Shown: positions 11,994 to 25,541 of the stretch, in pieces
How positions within the stretch are numbered: the first letter of the stretch is position 1
Layout of the letters: each line of letters begins with the position of its first letter
Source: Branchiostoma lanceolatum
Lineage: Eukaryota; Chordata; Leptocardii; Amphioxiformes; Branchiostomatidae
DNA: 64,000 nucleotides
Direction: 5' to 3'
Assembly: GCF_035083965.1 (NCBI RefSeq)
Contig: NC_089724.1
Location: 33,546,722-33,610,721 of the forward strand
Translations under genes and position numbers: made by a program
Notes under the pieces: generated by a model
Seen by the model: only the letters and a program-made list of their open reading frames with translations
What the model was told of the DNA's origin: nothing
Databases searched by the model: none

Positions 11994-12480
11994 TTAATTA
12001 AGAAAAAAGTGGGAGACGACAGACCTGTTCTCTTCAGAACCTTGGATGTTCTCCTGTGGAGGAGTTGGTTGTCTCAGGTAACACATTGTGCTAAAGAGAG
12101 AAGTGATTAACAATTAGACTTCAGCAGCAGGGATTGCCTTAACGAAGGAAATCTGTAAAGCTGAACGTCATTCGTAACATTACCTTGAAGGATCTAGACC
12201 TGGAAGGTGGGAGATGTCAGACATGTTCTCTTCGGAACCTTGAATATTCTCCTGTGGAGGAGTTAGTTGTCTCGTGTCATATCGTGTGCTATAGAGAAAA
12301 TTGAATAACAATTAGACTACAGTAGCAGCCTTAGTGAAGGAAAATTGAATTGTGAACGTGAGTATCATTCTTCACATTACCTTGGCAGATGTAGACCTGG
12401 AAGGTTGGAGGCGTCAGACATGTTCTCTTCAGAAGCTTGAATGTTCTCTTGTGGAGGAGTTGGATGCCTCATGAAATATC
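11820..12480 (-). repeat. Tandem array of duplicated 87-nt exons, with decayed copies
   Basis: Four copies of one exon with its flanking intron, spaced roughly 110-210 bp. Copies A (12467-12381) and B (12270-12184) are intact, 87 nt each, phase 2 in and out, encoding about 29 residues (TPPQENIQ..SEENMSD..NLPGL). Copy C (12072-) has no donor and reads into TAA at 11996-11994. Copy D (about 11.82-11.95 kb) has an in-frame TAA and AG|GA where the donor GT should be. Confidence 0.8.
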
Positions 12481-15400
12481 TTGTGCTATAGAGAGAAGTG
12501 ATTAACAATTAGACTTCAGCCGCAAGAATTGAGGGATTGCCAAATCATTTAAACTCTGTTGTATCGCAAAAAAAATGTTTTTTTGGCTTTACTCTATCTT
12601 TGAACCTCAGCCTTCACATTACCTCGACAGGTTTTCATTTTTTTCTGCAGCTTTGATGTGCTCCTGTGAAGGAAATGTCGATTTTTCCTTGGATGCACCC
12701 TTGACACTTCGTCCTCGAATCTGCAATCCTAAAGGAAATATAATAACACTTATCTTTTCCAGTATTTCCAGTATCATTTATGTTGCTGCACGAGTCTTTG
12801 CTGATTATCCTAATACAATGATGATAATGATACCTATCGAAAGTCACTGTAAAACTCGATCTGATTTCAGTTGATGTGCTTCAAAATAAGATTACCTGCT
12901 GAGTCGTCAGGATCCTTCCTCAAAGGTTCCGAACCTTCTTTTGGCCTGCTGACTCTAGGGCGACGTCTGGGAACTGATTGTTTATATCCTCTTTTTTCTG
13001 AAAAGAACAATAGTTACCAAATGATTATCCACCTGTATCCAGTATTTTCAAACGTCGTGTTCTTACTCTTATCAACGCTTGAATGACAAAGGTGCAGACG
13101 TTTTCAAACAAAAAGTACAAATCTACATTACAAGTTAAAAGTTATTTTTCAAACATACCGACGATAGTGACAGTTGAATGTTCCCCGCAATTGACAAGAG
13201 TATTTCCTTTTCCAGATACTGTTGCACTGTTGTTGATCCCCCTGTCATAAAGTTGTGCCTGGGTCACCGAATCGCGGTATCGTCCGAATTCACCTACAGA
13301 GATAGGGTCAATCAATTAAATTGCTCCGCTTACTTTATCATTTACACAAAGTCGTATCTATATGCATTAACAGCTGCCAATACACCATCCCCTTTGCAGA
13401 TATCTAAACGATCGGCAAGACATTGGCTATAGTAATCTTATGATTTACAAAATGCTATGAATGAAAAGAAGGCCATTACAGGGTCCAGTCTTTCGAATTC
13501 ATCAAACAGATCTACATAAGTTTTTCTACATGATATTGTTAATAAGTCCGTCAAGGCTGTTGGAAGCAGATCAAAATACATACTTGCATGGTCTTGAGAA
13601 CCCGCTTCCGACGTAGATGTGGAAATTTGGACTTCCTTCACTTTCTGGAGCAAGCTTTCCACTTCCTCTGGGATGTGATCACTGCCAGGGGGCTCTTGTT
13701 CATATGTTTGTGTTCGTTTCTTTTTCAGTTGAATGAGAATGTGTGCCACATTCCCAATATTCACTTCAAGGTCTAAATGGTTCCTAATATATGTAGCTTC
13801 TTTTTCAAGAGATTCTATCAGCTCTTTCTCTTGACTGTCAGTGGGGTTGCTTTTCAACTTTTTACAAATGCTAAAGATTTCATGTAGTATTTCTTGAATC
13901 TTTGAAGTTTTTTCACCTTTCTCTAGTTTTTCTAGCCTCTGCAGTGCCAAATGCATGTCATGCTGAGTCTGTCTCATGTTATGAAGAAGGGCACACTGCT
14001 TCCTATCATGGTCATATACCTTGTCACACAGCTGTTTGACAAGAAACTTTCCTTCCGCAGAATCTCTTTCACTGTTTTTTACAGATTGGGTCAGATCAAC
14101 AGTATTCTCCTCAATTTGGACAAGACGCTGCTCTATTCTTTCAGTTGTTCTTCCAATTGAACACATAGAGTTGAAATAAAATTCCTGATCTGGTGTTGCA
14201 CTGACGTACCCAAGACTGTACGGAGCAGACTGTATTCCTCGCGATGAAATGATCATTCGTTTTCCCTCGTCGTCATCAGTCCCACTGGTCTAAAAAAAGA
14301 AGAACCTTATGTAGGAATTTGGATAATGACGCATGCACATGAAATAAATACATATCCTGAACGAACGAATGAATGAATTAATTAATTGATATACTAGAAA
14401 CTTACTAAGTACGTATAAAGAGACAAGATTAGCAGATTAAGATGATCAAAGGTACAATTTACACTCTATCCTTAAATATCTCATAAGCCGCATAATATCT
14501 CCTAACAGATTATCATAAATATATGACATGCCAACTTCTTGAAAATATGGAACAATTTTATAACGGATTATAGCTACATTTATAATACAATGCATTTAAA
14601 CGTCATGTACCACAAGATCATCCAAGTCACCATCATCTTCTGTGCTGTCACCTCCTCCATCACTTGATAGCATTGTGATAGTGGTCAGGTCTATGTCAGA
14701 ACATGAATCTGACCTAGTCAGACCAGCCATGGGACTTGTTGGGCTGAATTTGACTGTCTTCAGCTGTTTGCAATCTGTCAACGTCACATTGCACCGTTAA
14801 AATGAAAAACTCAATGACAAGAGACATGAAACGCGCATTTAATTGTACAGAATTTACTATCATATATGATACCTCACTCATTTGGGTTGCCGAACTAGAG
14901 TTCTACAAACATATATCTTCACCAAATGATTTGAATGATTTTGTCTTCATTTTTATTATTGATATCTATTGATGTTTCTCTCTATACTAGTTACATATGA
15001 CACATGTTTTAAACGGCTATCATGGAACGCTGTGGCCCCCTACCATATCTTTTGACATAAACTAGATCCACAGCCTTGGTGCCCTCCAATATAGGCCGAC
15101 TTCACATGTACAATACATTGCAACAGATATAGATTATGTCCTAATTTGCATAGAGTATATCTTATTGTGTCTATCATCACCTAAGGTTCCTGCCTGCCAA
15201 AAATGATACGAATCCATCAACCCCTGTCTCCTCCAAATTTCCCGACGAAAAAGTCCACTGTATTTCCAAACAGGCCGCTGGGGGGCCTGTAATTACACAA
15301 TTTTTTTCCTGCCCCAAGATCTATCCTCCAATTAAAAATCACAACCAAATCACTTCCAGAAAATTAGACATCAAACTTTCAAATTCCACTATAGAACTGT

Positions 15401-17619
15401 ATGGTGCACGCTAGGAGGCCCATTCTTGAGCTTAAACTTTGGGGTACATACACCTACCCACGTCATAAATACCACGAAGATCTATCACCAGCTACTTTTA
15501 AATCAAACATAGTTTACCGACATCCACAGCCACTCCACCCTAGCTAAACCGAAAACATAATCTTCTAATTCTGACGAATTTTAATGAATTGACATGAACT
15601 AATAAAGACCATGTAAATAAAATAGAATTCAGCCTTACCATCAGGAAATTTTGGTATGGTAGTCTCATCCAGTTTCTTAACTTCTCCCTTCTTTTTCTTC
15701 TTTTTGTCAGACTGAGGTATGCCATGCGTCTTCTCCTCAGAACTCCTCTCTGTACTGGATTTACCTTAAAGAAAACGCAACTGGTATTGACTTGATATAT
15801 ATGTTGCTTACTAGTCTTTACTCTTTATACACACACTGATTAGTGTTCCACACAGTCAAACAACTATATGAATGTCCTTGTATCTAATACTATGCTAGCT
15901 CTGTATGCTCCTATGATTGCTTTATCGCTGAATAGCCTGTCATCCACTAACACAGGTTTGATTGGCATTTTACTTGGGTTTAGGGTTCGAACGAGGCATT
16001 AAAAAGTTTGATCTCTATGTTGTACTGTTTCTGAGAAACAATTGATACACTGTCATGATTCATTAAGCTAACGCGATATGTGCAACATATAAGTGATGAA
16101 TATTTACCTATTTGAACCGATGTTTCTGGGGCTCTGTCGTCTCCTACATCACTGATTTGTTCTGTGATTTTTGTGTTTGTTTCCTCTCCCTCCAATTCAG
16201 TAGCACAAGTTACTAAAACCAAGAAAAAACATCAAGAAATACAATATTTCCAAGAAATACAATATATTGATATGTGAACTCCAGGAAGAATAGTGGAAGA
16301 TTGTATCTAACACTAATGGAGATTCAAATAAAAACAAACAAACAAACAAATATTTATTGAACTTTAACTATACCATAGTGTTTTAGCCGTGCTTGTGCAG
16401 CATAGTACAAAATAGAAATATTAAGTTATGCGGGTATATACACCTATTTTTTTGATTGGTTGAAAAAATATTAGTACATCTTGATATGCCCCCTATAAAC
16501 CAAACATCCTAATGCGTCCATAACAACTCCATCGAAACTGAGTCAATATTCTCTACAAAACTCCATTGCACTTCCATGAAAAGCTTTCAAGAATCTCAAT
16601 CTTGTGTCACGTCTTTGTCAGTCCAAGAGCTATCAACCACCGGTTGATTAGATGACTCATATTCAGATCAAGAGATACGGACAAAGGAAGTTCTGCAACT
16701 GTTTTCCCATATCAATTATGCAAATCAGGCCCAAATTAGCATAATTATTACTGTCTAATCATGTGTATCTTTACCTAAGCTGGCTCCAGCCCAAACTCAA
16801 GTTCACGAAACTTCCGCTGTGGCACCATAACCAGCGGCTTGGGGGCCAAATTCTTACAATTTTGAGGTCTCATCAAGAGCTAGCAATCAATCGTTCGTAA
16901 ACGCAATATAAAAGTTTGCTAGCCACATACCAATTATTAACACAATATTATTTCTTGACAAATACTGTATGTGGACACCAGATCAAACACCTAATACGAG
17001 GAAAACATTGTCTCCTGCCATTAGCGAAGGAAATTACACCTACTACCAAATCGGTTTTGCTGTCTTGGTGTTGGAGTAAGTGCTTACCTAACGGAAATAA
17101 CGCATATCTTACAGGGATCGTTGACCCAGACTGTAGCGTTACAATTACATGTTTACCAGAAAAGCCAACATTTGCAAACAAATGAAGGAGTATCACATTT
17201 CACTGCTATACCCACATTGTAAAAGAAAACAAAACAAAAAAAGAAACAACACTAGCAACATCATGTTGCAATAATTTAAGTACACCCGACATAAAAATTA
17301 AGACAGAGCGTTAATCCTACAACAGAATGAAGTGTCTGCTCTAGAAATAACAAAACAAAAATGTAGCGATAAGATAGATTGCTGAAGATGGTTGTTGGTA
17401 GAAATCAAATATCATGAATATAAACGTTTGCAAGAAGGTTTAAATCCATTGATTTGATGTGATATTTGCTAACTGATCAGCATTCGAAAATCATTTACAT
17501 ACCTACGTTATCATGACTATGGTATTTGTTATCTTACCTGGATAACTATCACTCCTCGCTGACAATTCTTCTGAACTATCCCACTGCATGCCGACATCTT
17601 CTGTCTGTCGTGTTTCCAT
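11994..17619 (-). CDS. Novel coiled-coil protein with acidic N-terminus, 11 coding exons
   Basis: Assembled from splice sites; every junction keeps phase. Exons: 17619-17538, 16212-16108, 15764-15639, 14774-14611, 14289-13449, 13293-13159, 12997-12896, 12728-12623, 12467-12381, 12270-12184, 12072-11994. Together they give 1914 nt, 637 codons plus TAA. The start ATG (METRQTEDVGMQWDSS) follows a UTR acceptor at 17645. Residues 1-160 are acidic and Ser-rich with a lysine block (SDKKKKKKGEVKK, near 85-95). The 280-codon exon carries a long amphipathic coiled coil (about residues 205-330), then a helical segment (YFDLLPTALTDLLTISCRKT). The tail has a GKGNTLVNCGEHSTVTI segment and a basic RRRPRVSRPK stretch that could be a nuclear signal. 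The last three exons repeat a TPPQENIQ..SEEN unit. I do not recognise the family. The gene might extend beyond the stop if copy C is not terminal. Confidence 0.7.
14880..15520 (+). repeat. Degenerate copy of the octamer repeat family inside an intron
   Basis: Begins with GAACTAGAGTTCTACAAAC and CTTCACCAAATGATTTGAAT and later has GCCGCTGGGGGGCCTGT, all shared with the copies at 4.6 and 28.6 kb. It lies in the intron between exons 3 and 4 of the minus-strand gene. Confidence 0.6.
16700..16870 (+). repeat. Fragment of the octamer repeat family
   Basis: Has CAATTATGCAAATCAGGCCC, TAATCATGTGTATC and CTTGGGGGCCAAATTC, matching internal parts of the 28.6-kb copy. Located in the first intron of the minus-strand gene. 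Confidence 0.5.
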
Positions 17620-19792
17620 ATTATATGATTTTTATATGATGGATCTGAAAAAAAGGCTTTAGTTTATACCTATGAGTACGAACGTCATGATCGATCATGA
17701 AACACATGTCCTAACAGCAACGCATTCCAGCTTAGTTGACTGTGCAACCAAAAACTTACTTCTTAATGTGATAACTGTAAGTGTTATGCTAAGTACTTGC
17801 GTTCTCTTGTCCGGTAACAACACGTCATGCAAAGAGAATAAAAAAGAAGAATCGTACACATATGCACACTATGTCTGTATTTTCTGTTACATTCCAGCTT
17901 ATCGTTGTGCAAAATATTTGAAATTCATTTGCTTGTTTTATTGTTTGCAATTGGTTACCAATAATAAAGTGAACCACAAGATGCTACTACGTTTATTCCT
18001 TTTAGACTTGGGTTTAAGGCAATTCTGTGGCAAGGGAAGCAATGACATTGGTATGATTATCAAATCATAAACGTTATAATAGGTCACACCTTATGTCATG
18101 GATGTAAGAAAATAAGTATGGTTCAACAAAGAAAGCCTGGAACCTATTCAACTTCTTTCAATTTAAATGTGTGAATTTTGTTGTAAAATATGCATGTCAG
18201 AAACCCGTTGCCACAAAAAATTATAAACGTATAAACGTAGTACTACTTTATCATACCTAGTCTAAGACTACCTACAGATTTTTGTCTGGACTGGACTCCC
18301 AAACACGGAATGGGATCTAGGGGAAGACCCAGAACAAATAGCTTGGCAATAGTTACCTGAAAATGACAGATATAGAAAGGATAGCCCATAATAGAACGGA
18401 TTGGCAAAGAATGGTACACGCACGAGGCTTTGAGACCCTGGCGCAGGCCACTCAACCAGTTGATGAGACCTTATGAAGTAAATATGTTTTTATCATTCTG
18501 AAATTGTTGCCAAAAACGTTTAGGAAAATTAAACAACTTTTGTAAAACTAGTGTAAGCGGTTCAGATGCTGTACGACTTAAAAACTTGCCTTTACTTACT
18601 TACGATTTACCTGCGATTGTATTAGGTACTCTCCCTTGACCCAATCAAGTACGATGGCCTATTGCGGTTGTGGCCACTGCTTTATTTGTTTAAACTTTAG
18701 CGATCGCTGTTTCTCAAACCATACGGTGTACGGGGCAAACTACGCGGAGAAAAATTCCATCGTTGCTAACCGTGCAATGTATGCGACCAGGGTTTTGTTG
18801 CGGTTCATGTTTATCTAAGATATAGTATTGTTAGACCTGGGGCAGGTTTGGACAAAGCATGCAAACACAAGATGTTAAAGATAAGAAACATCAGCCCATT
18901 GGCTAAAACATGGTAATGTGACTTTTATGAGGCATTCGTAGCGGTCATGATATATGGCCACTAGTTACAACCTTGTTTAGACTACATACGTATACCAGCG
19001 TTTCTAACCTGAGTGCTGTTAAATCACTGAAAATCCTATCGCGGTAATTTTCCCTTGCCACCGTACATAAATGAGAGACTTCCTAAAGAATATTGACTAT
19101 TAACATGTCTATGTCATCATGAATTGCTGTCTGTAATATCAATTACGTCCTTCTCTCGTTGGTTATGACATTACGGACACGTCGATGAAGGTTAGACATT
19201 TTGGTAAAACATCGCGTGATACGCAATAATCGAGCAAGTGCATGGATCTTGTCACATATCGAACGCTTTTTACCACAACGGGTCAACCCCCAAACAATTA
19301 TATGGTATTCCCAAGATGGACTAGTGAGGGCGCCTTCTTACAATACATATTTTCAATGTTTTTTCATAGTTTTCCGAGAACAAATAATACCAACTAGTGC
19401 CCAAGAAGATGGCAGCGGATAACTTCTTTGATAATAACACCAAGTGGATAACAATATCAAGGTGATTGAGGAAGGCCCCCTTCAGTTTCTATTGTATCGA
19501 AATCCGACGCACACAGAAAAGTACCTAGCATTCTATTCTCGCCATCTCTTGAACATAAACTTACAGTGTGGCAAATGATCTCCGTCGAGCAGACACTCTC
19601 ATCACCTCAGAGAAAGCAAGAATAAACGCGACATCTCAATAATGAAGTTGAGCAAGCGCGGATGCCAAACATTCACATCAAAGCCCTAAAAGTAACGCGA
19701 ACCGCTCACTGACAGGAAGAAATCGATCGTTTTCATCTATTAGAAATCAGAAAATCTCCCGGACTATTGGATCTTTTAGAAGGGTGTGCCTT

Positions 19793-19849
19793 AACACCTC
19801 ACCTGAACTCATCCGAGTCTAATATGCAGTATGAATAATGGGACAATGA

Positions 19850-19888
<39 letters not shown>

Positions 19889-20133
19889 CCTGGATACTGT
19901 CCTGGATACATTGTCTATGCAATTTTGAATACAAAACACACAACAATTTTTTTGAAGGTTTTATTTTTTCATCAGATACTTAAGACTTCCTGCGTGTTTT
20001 GTGTTCATAATTGCATAGGCAAAGTATCCAGGGCGTCACAGATATAAGGTCATTGTCCCATTATTCATATTACATGAGTTCGGGTGAGTTTGGATGAGTT
20101 CGGGTGAGTTCAAATTAGTTCAGGTGAGGTGTT
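19793..20133. mobile_element. Foldback MITE with an AT core
   Basis: The ends are inverted copies: AACACCTCACCTGAACT at the left and AGTTCAGGTGAGGTGTT at the right, with further inverted blocks (AATAATGGGACAATGACC and its complement; CTATGCAATTTTGAATAC and a matching block). An (AT)n run of about 35 bases sits at 19852-19886. The right arm also holds a tandem GAGTTCGGGT module. Confidence 0.75.
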
Positions 20134-21417
20134 GACTGTAGGCATGTACCTCTACAAGAATCTTTGTCAGAAAGTACCAACTCTATTCAATACTTATGCA
20201 AAAGTTGATACACCCAAATCGGGCAAACTTATATGGCTGCAGTAAGTCTCTTACAATACGTAAGAAGTTGTATTGGGCAACTACTGATCACCAGGTATTA
20301 GGTAACACGGGAATAACAGTCAGTCAAATGTAACAGTTGTTCTTCGAAAAGGTAAAGACACTACAGTCGTCTGCTTATCCCATGAAAGAAATTTTACCCC
20401 TGGTAGTTCTAGCTACGTCCAGGTACGAACACAGTTCACTTGCCTCAAAAATGTCTGATCACCGAATATAAGTGACCTTGATGAAGATGGCGTCACCAGT
20501 TCTGTACAGCGGAAACGGTAGCAGAGTTGCGTAGTTCGTAATCCCAGGGTAAGGTTGGGCTCTGTGAGCTAAGATTTGTTTGTAATGGCTAATGCCTTCG
20601 TTCCATAGTGCGTCACTTTTTGTACAAGCTAGCTTGCACAGAGTAAGCAAATAAAAGAGCTCGCTCATTGGTCAGTTGCGTGGCTTTGTGACATCTGATA
20701 CCTGCGGGTCATGACGTTGCCATGAGCAAATATCTTTATGGCGTCTCCTGTTCCCTTCGCCCGATAGCTAAAGTCTCTTTGTCCTTTCAAGCTGCGCCAT
20801 ATTCAAATTTATAGCAGGTGGGCAAAATATACTGCTCGCAATATCGTGGATCATTCACGCAGTCAACGAGAAAAACGCCTCATGTATACGTAACAAATCT
20901 TTGACAACATGCCAAATGTTGCTTTTGACCTCCGATTTTGTTTTACCAAGGATTGTGATTATCATTTTGAATAGTATCTATGTTAATGAAATAGTCTGCG
21001 TGAAGAGGTTATTTTTACGTTCCACATGTAATTAGTTTACAGCATGGGAGGTTTCGGGGGGGGGGGGGATTTGTACCCAACCGTGTTACTTTTGTAAACC
21101 AACACAAATATAACACGGTTGCTATTTACTTTAAGATGAATCTGGCTTTATACCGTCATTTGGTCCTTCGTGTGGCCTCGATCCAGACAAGCAAACCTCT
21201 TGTTGGCGTTCTTTACCCCCTCAATGTGTTTGCTGTTGTAAACATTTATATTCATCGCTAACGGACTCCGGTGTATTGGTATGTCAATATTTGTTTCAAG
21301 TTAAGTGTTCTGTAAAGTTTATTTGTTCATATGACAAGCCTAAACTTGCTACTTTACCTTAACTGGTGTGAATACATAACAATGCGTTCCATTGCGACAC
21401 AAATACGAGAAAACATA

Positions 21418-21650
21418 TAATGGCCGAGTGGCTATGCTAGTGTCACGATAACGAGAGGTCACGGGTCCGATTCCTGGCATTTCTTGCTAGACGTCGTGTC
21501 CCTGGGAAAATTACTTAACAGTACTTTCCTTACTCCTCCCATATGTTCGATAGGTACCTGACTTTGTTTATGGTTGTCAAAGGCGGTAGAATAAGATGAA
21601 TGGACTCCACCTTCCAATACCATGACTCAGTGGATAAACGCAAGTTGGTA
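21418..21650 (+). repeat. tRNA-derived SINE with A and B boxes
   Basis: A-box-like TGGCCGAGTGGCTATGC and B-box-like GGGTCCGATTCC lie in tRNA spacing, followed by the SINE body (GTCGTGTCCCTGGGAAAA). Family of the copies at 26.0, 27.7 and 35.5 kb. Confidence 0.7.
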
Positions 21651-24332
21651 CGGTCAATCTAACAACTTTTAAATTCATGATCGGAGTGTGTTCAAATGTA
21701 TTGAAATGAAAGCTAATAGAGACCACAAATTATTACCCCTTAAATGTTCTGTGCCTGCTTGAAATGTTATCGGAACACTTTGGAAAAAGTTTGAATAAAT
21801 CATGCATACCTCTACTAGCTATGTGCCACCAAGTTCACAATCGAACGTAATAACTTGACTTGTTGCTTCTGTACTCACTAAGGATAAAGGAACGCAAGTT
21901 TGCTGCACGGACCAACGAGAAACGACGAAACAGTTGCGTAGTTACTTTGTAATGAAAAGGTCAGATGTTACGCTGTAGAGTAGCGTGTTTGTATTGCTTT
22001 TGGCAGGTTTGAATGGAACATGCAAATAAAAGGTGTTGATTCTGTTATGCGGCGAGCAAAGAACAATTTTTCACCTGACGTAAAGCATGTAAAACATGCA
22101 TTAAGGTCCAAACATACACTACTTCTTCCTTTCATCATAAAAGCTGTTAGTCACAAACAAATCAAGACCATACCATGTCCAGAACAAACAAAAAATATTT
22201 GAAAATGGACGTTTTGCTGTAGTACCAAGGTCACACACCAGGGGCCCGAAATCGACCTTGACTTTTCTATGAAAGGCTGAGCTGGAACGGACAGTAAGGG
22301 TTGATCTATTCTCGTCGTGTTGTCTGCGATATCATAATACATGTCGTGCCGGTATGATCCGGTAGAGGGGGCGCGTGCACTGCGTAATGTGACCCGGAAG
22401 CGTAAGGTCGTATGGATCGAGTTGTCTGCGTGACAGCCTGTCAAATGCAATGGTACCGTCTGTAGGAATGTCAGGTGTAGGCATTGAAAGATACAAGGTG
22501 AGTGGAAACTTTGACCATTTTGGTAACAAGCGTAATGATAGATAAAGGAAAACCCTCCTCCGGATACAGTGTCAGTTCGAGTATGCAAGAGTATTTCATG
22601 AACTATATTCGTAAACATTCAGCACTGATATTGACTGAAGACATCGTCGTTGCAAGACTACATAAATCTGACGCGCGATTGAATGCGTGTGTTGGTTTTG
22701 TCAAATTGTCCATACATTCGTCAAGTGCAATCTTATAGTACTTTATGTGTGTCACGCCTTCCAAAGTAGATTCTATCAAGATTGCTTTATCTCACATTTT
22801 CTGTGTGTCATTATAATTGTCACGGCATTTTACAGTAATTAAAATGACTATGGTGAGATAAGCACAAAAAGCGTAAATCAATTGGCGTAAAACAATGAAA
22901 TGGCTATACATTCAGTTAGAATATGTTCTCCCCTCAAACGTGGAGAGGGGAACTATATCAATGGGGTGTTAGTGCTACCGATAGATAAATGACGTTGTGC
23001 ATGCTGCACATTGGAAACGCTGCAAGATTCTTTTCCAACGTTAGAGGCCATTGTCAGGAACCTGGCCAGTGGAAGGGCTCCTGCAGGCATGCGTGATATA
23101 AGATACAGTCAATCGACTTGTCCCACCAATCCTAATATTGTACAGCGGACCGGAGAGACTATAGAGTCTAAAAGAATTTGATAGAGGTTTCTTGTTCTTG
23201 GTCTTATTATCAGGCATTAGAAGAAAAATGGCTCTGGCATTAACGGTACAACGCTGGTCAGCAAAGTATCTCAAATAGCTATATAGTTTTGAATGCACCA
23301 TCCGTGACCACGTACATCTTCATTTGGTTTGATATCCGGCCGCTGTCCTCCTGAAGGACCCTCTCCTCTGTTGACCTCCTTCTCCAGTAATCCTACCAAT
23401 TGGACCACTCCGGTACACGACTTTCAAGTTTGGCATGGCAGGCCGCGACAATGGTGTTTAGCACAGCTTGCTACTATCGGGCCCAGGTTCCAAAAGCGAA
23501 CTTCAAGGAACGTCCTGCTAACTGGTCGGTCCTTTCATTATTACGGATACCTGCAGGGCCGGCTTGATGCAAATAATCTCAGCTGTCCCTTTTATAGTCC
23601 TCAGAAATTGAAATGATTAATTTTCAATGCAGCCTCTCTGATGCTGGTTCCGAAGCTAGGAGTTGTCAAAATGCTTGCAAAGTTATCCTCATCTGAGTTG
23701 CCAGAGACTAATGCGTCCTTCATCGCCTTGCATTTGGAATGGTAGGAGTTCGATCTTCCATATCTGCCATGCTGTAGACCATTCGACGGCAGTTTTGCCA
23801 TTACATTTCCAGACGCCGTCACTTCATGCAGTTGTGTAACCCCCGATGGATCCATCAGTTGCAATTCTAGTCACCTTTCCCTCAGTGATTGTTTGCTTGA
23901 CACTGATCCGAAAAAGGATTTTCCAGAAACGTACAACATACAGTCAAAGTAACCAGTTTAACCTTAACGGTCGACACACCTGTGTTTGGACCTTCGAAAA
24001 CGCTTGATGATAATTTGGTCACATTCTTCGCAATCGACCTAAATTAAAACGATAACATTGTATTATAAAGACATCCCTTGACTGAATTTCTTTTGTAAGT
24101 TTCGAGAAGATAATGCACCTTGTTCTTCTATGTCCAATTTTTTGCCATGTACACCAACTAATTCCGCACGATGTGAGATGGCGGCGTCTGGAGATGGTAT
24201 TTTTCATAGTATTCTTTCTTACAATAACTGAAAAATGCACCCGAGGATTTGTCCACTTGACAGAAACACGAAGACGCATTCAATACAAACTCTTACTACA
24301 CTCATGATAGTACCACTAAACTTGTTTCCGAT

Positions 24333-24629
24333 TTGGGTTGGGATACTTTAACGAATAGAAGGACAGCAAGCAGACTTACAGTACTGCAGAAAGCAGGACA
24401 ACACAAGATAGCCCTACCGGTAGAAACTCATTTGATGCCTGCTCCGCGCCAATTGCGACACTCAAATCAAAATTCATATAAGGCTCTACCATTCCGCAAA
24501 GACTGTTATAGATACTCATTTTACCCACTAACTATGATTGACTGGAATTTAACACCTCAGGACGTCACGGACATAGCCGATCCTCCCAAGTTCAAGGAGG
24601 CTGTGCTCCTGCATCTGAGAGGACAATAA
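24333..24629 (+). pseudogene. Non-LTR retrotransposon reverse transcriptase, C-terminal remnant
   Basis: The frame reads TLTNRRTASRLTVLQKAG, then YRYSFYPLTMIDWNLTPQ and PPKFKEAVL. This is the usual tail of RTE/CR1/L2-like reverse transcriptases: an R(R/L)-A-RL-L-K segment followed by SF.PRTI.DWN.LP and a closing FK..L. Only the end of the protein is present and nothing catalytic is left, as expected of a 5'-truncated LINE insertion. Confidence 0.65.
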
Positions 24630-24789
24630 CAGTGCAGCACACTCTCCCCTGGGCGCTTTATCCGAACAAGAGGGGTGTTGCCCAGTACCCGTTCAAGATC
24701 AAGAAAAGCCTGTGAGATTACTTTTTTGCTTCATTTCGGCGCACCCACCCTCATGCTTACTTCTTCCGATGCAGCCATCTTGTTTTTTC

Positions 24790-25265
24790 TGCCTGCATTA
24801 CATTTTGTCACAAGATGACCCAGGGTTTGGATAAAATGCGTCTGACTCTATCAAAACTTTGGACCAACCACAGTGCCGGTGCAATGCAGAGACTCCGGGT
24901 GTCGTACAACGACGCCTTTAAAATGTTAATGTCCCAGCCTAGGAGTACTAGTAATACGATACTCTTCTCGAACTGTCGGGTTGACACCTTCGACGCCAGG
25001 CGGCGTAACTTGGCACACTCCTTTGTGACTCGTCTCTTTGCGTCTGGAAACAGCATAATTCAACTACTATGCCATTCTGAGGTTTTCTCACTGAGCAGGC
25101 ACTGGCCTTAATACTGTCGATTGGTCCTCCCGCCTGCTCGTTTTGACACTATTCGATATGTAATATCTTGTTGTTGTTATATGTAAATATCTGTAAACTG
25201 TCTTTGTTGTTTTTGATATGGGCCCTCGACAAAGAATAAATAAACAAATAAATAAATAAATAAAA
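24790..25265 (+). mobile_element. 5'-truncated LINE 3' end with AATA tail
   Basis: A second LINE tail of a different type: the frame at 24815-25111 reads QRLRVSYNDAFKMLMSQPR and VDTFDARRRNLAHSFVTRLF. This matches the post-RT region of another non-LTR clade (RLRVAYNDAFR..., NV.TFDA..RK..F.F..R). It is followed by a 3'UTR ending in ATATGGGCCCTCGACAAAG and a tandem AATAAATAAATAAATAAA tail at about 25236-25265, typical of CR1/L2-like insertions. Confidence 0.65.
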
Positions 25266-25541
25266 TAACTGAAAACTTAAGGTTGCAATACTGAGTGTTT
25301 TATTACGTTTTTTCATAAAATCCGCGTGAATTTGATAAATGACTTCGATTGTTTAGGCTGCTAACTCATGAGACTTTTAACAAGAATGATAACCAATAGG
25401 ACCTCAGGATTCTGTCACCTTGGAAACCAGTCATCACAGCCTACAACACATGGTAACAGACTTGGTCAATGTGAACACGTAACGTTACATGTATGCATAA
25501 ATCACCATAATAAGGATACATTTCCCTGACTTAGAGACTGG

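Larger units (their letters stand above)
17645..24300. other. Large gene-poor interval
   Basis: Upstream of the coiled-coil gene. Contains a foldback MITE (19793-20133), a G13-type run near 21056-21069, a SINE at 21.4 kb, and short pieces of the octamer repeat (GACCTTGACTTTTC near 22255). The longer reading frames (for example 22151-22618 minus and 23329-23616 plus) have no splice context or family signature, so I do not call them. Confidence 0.4.

Noticed and set aside
22151-22618. Minus-strand frame of 155 codons
   Set aside because: No recognisable domain, and it overlaps a piece of the octamer repeat family near 22.2 kb.
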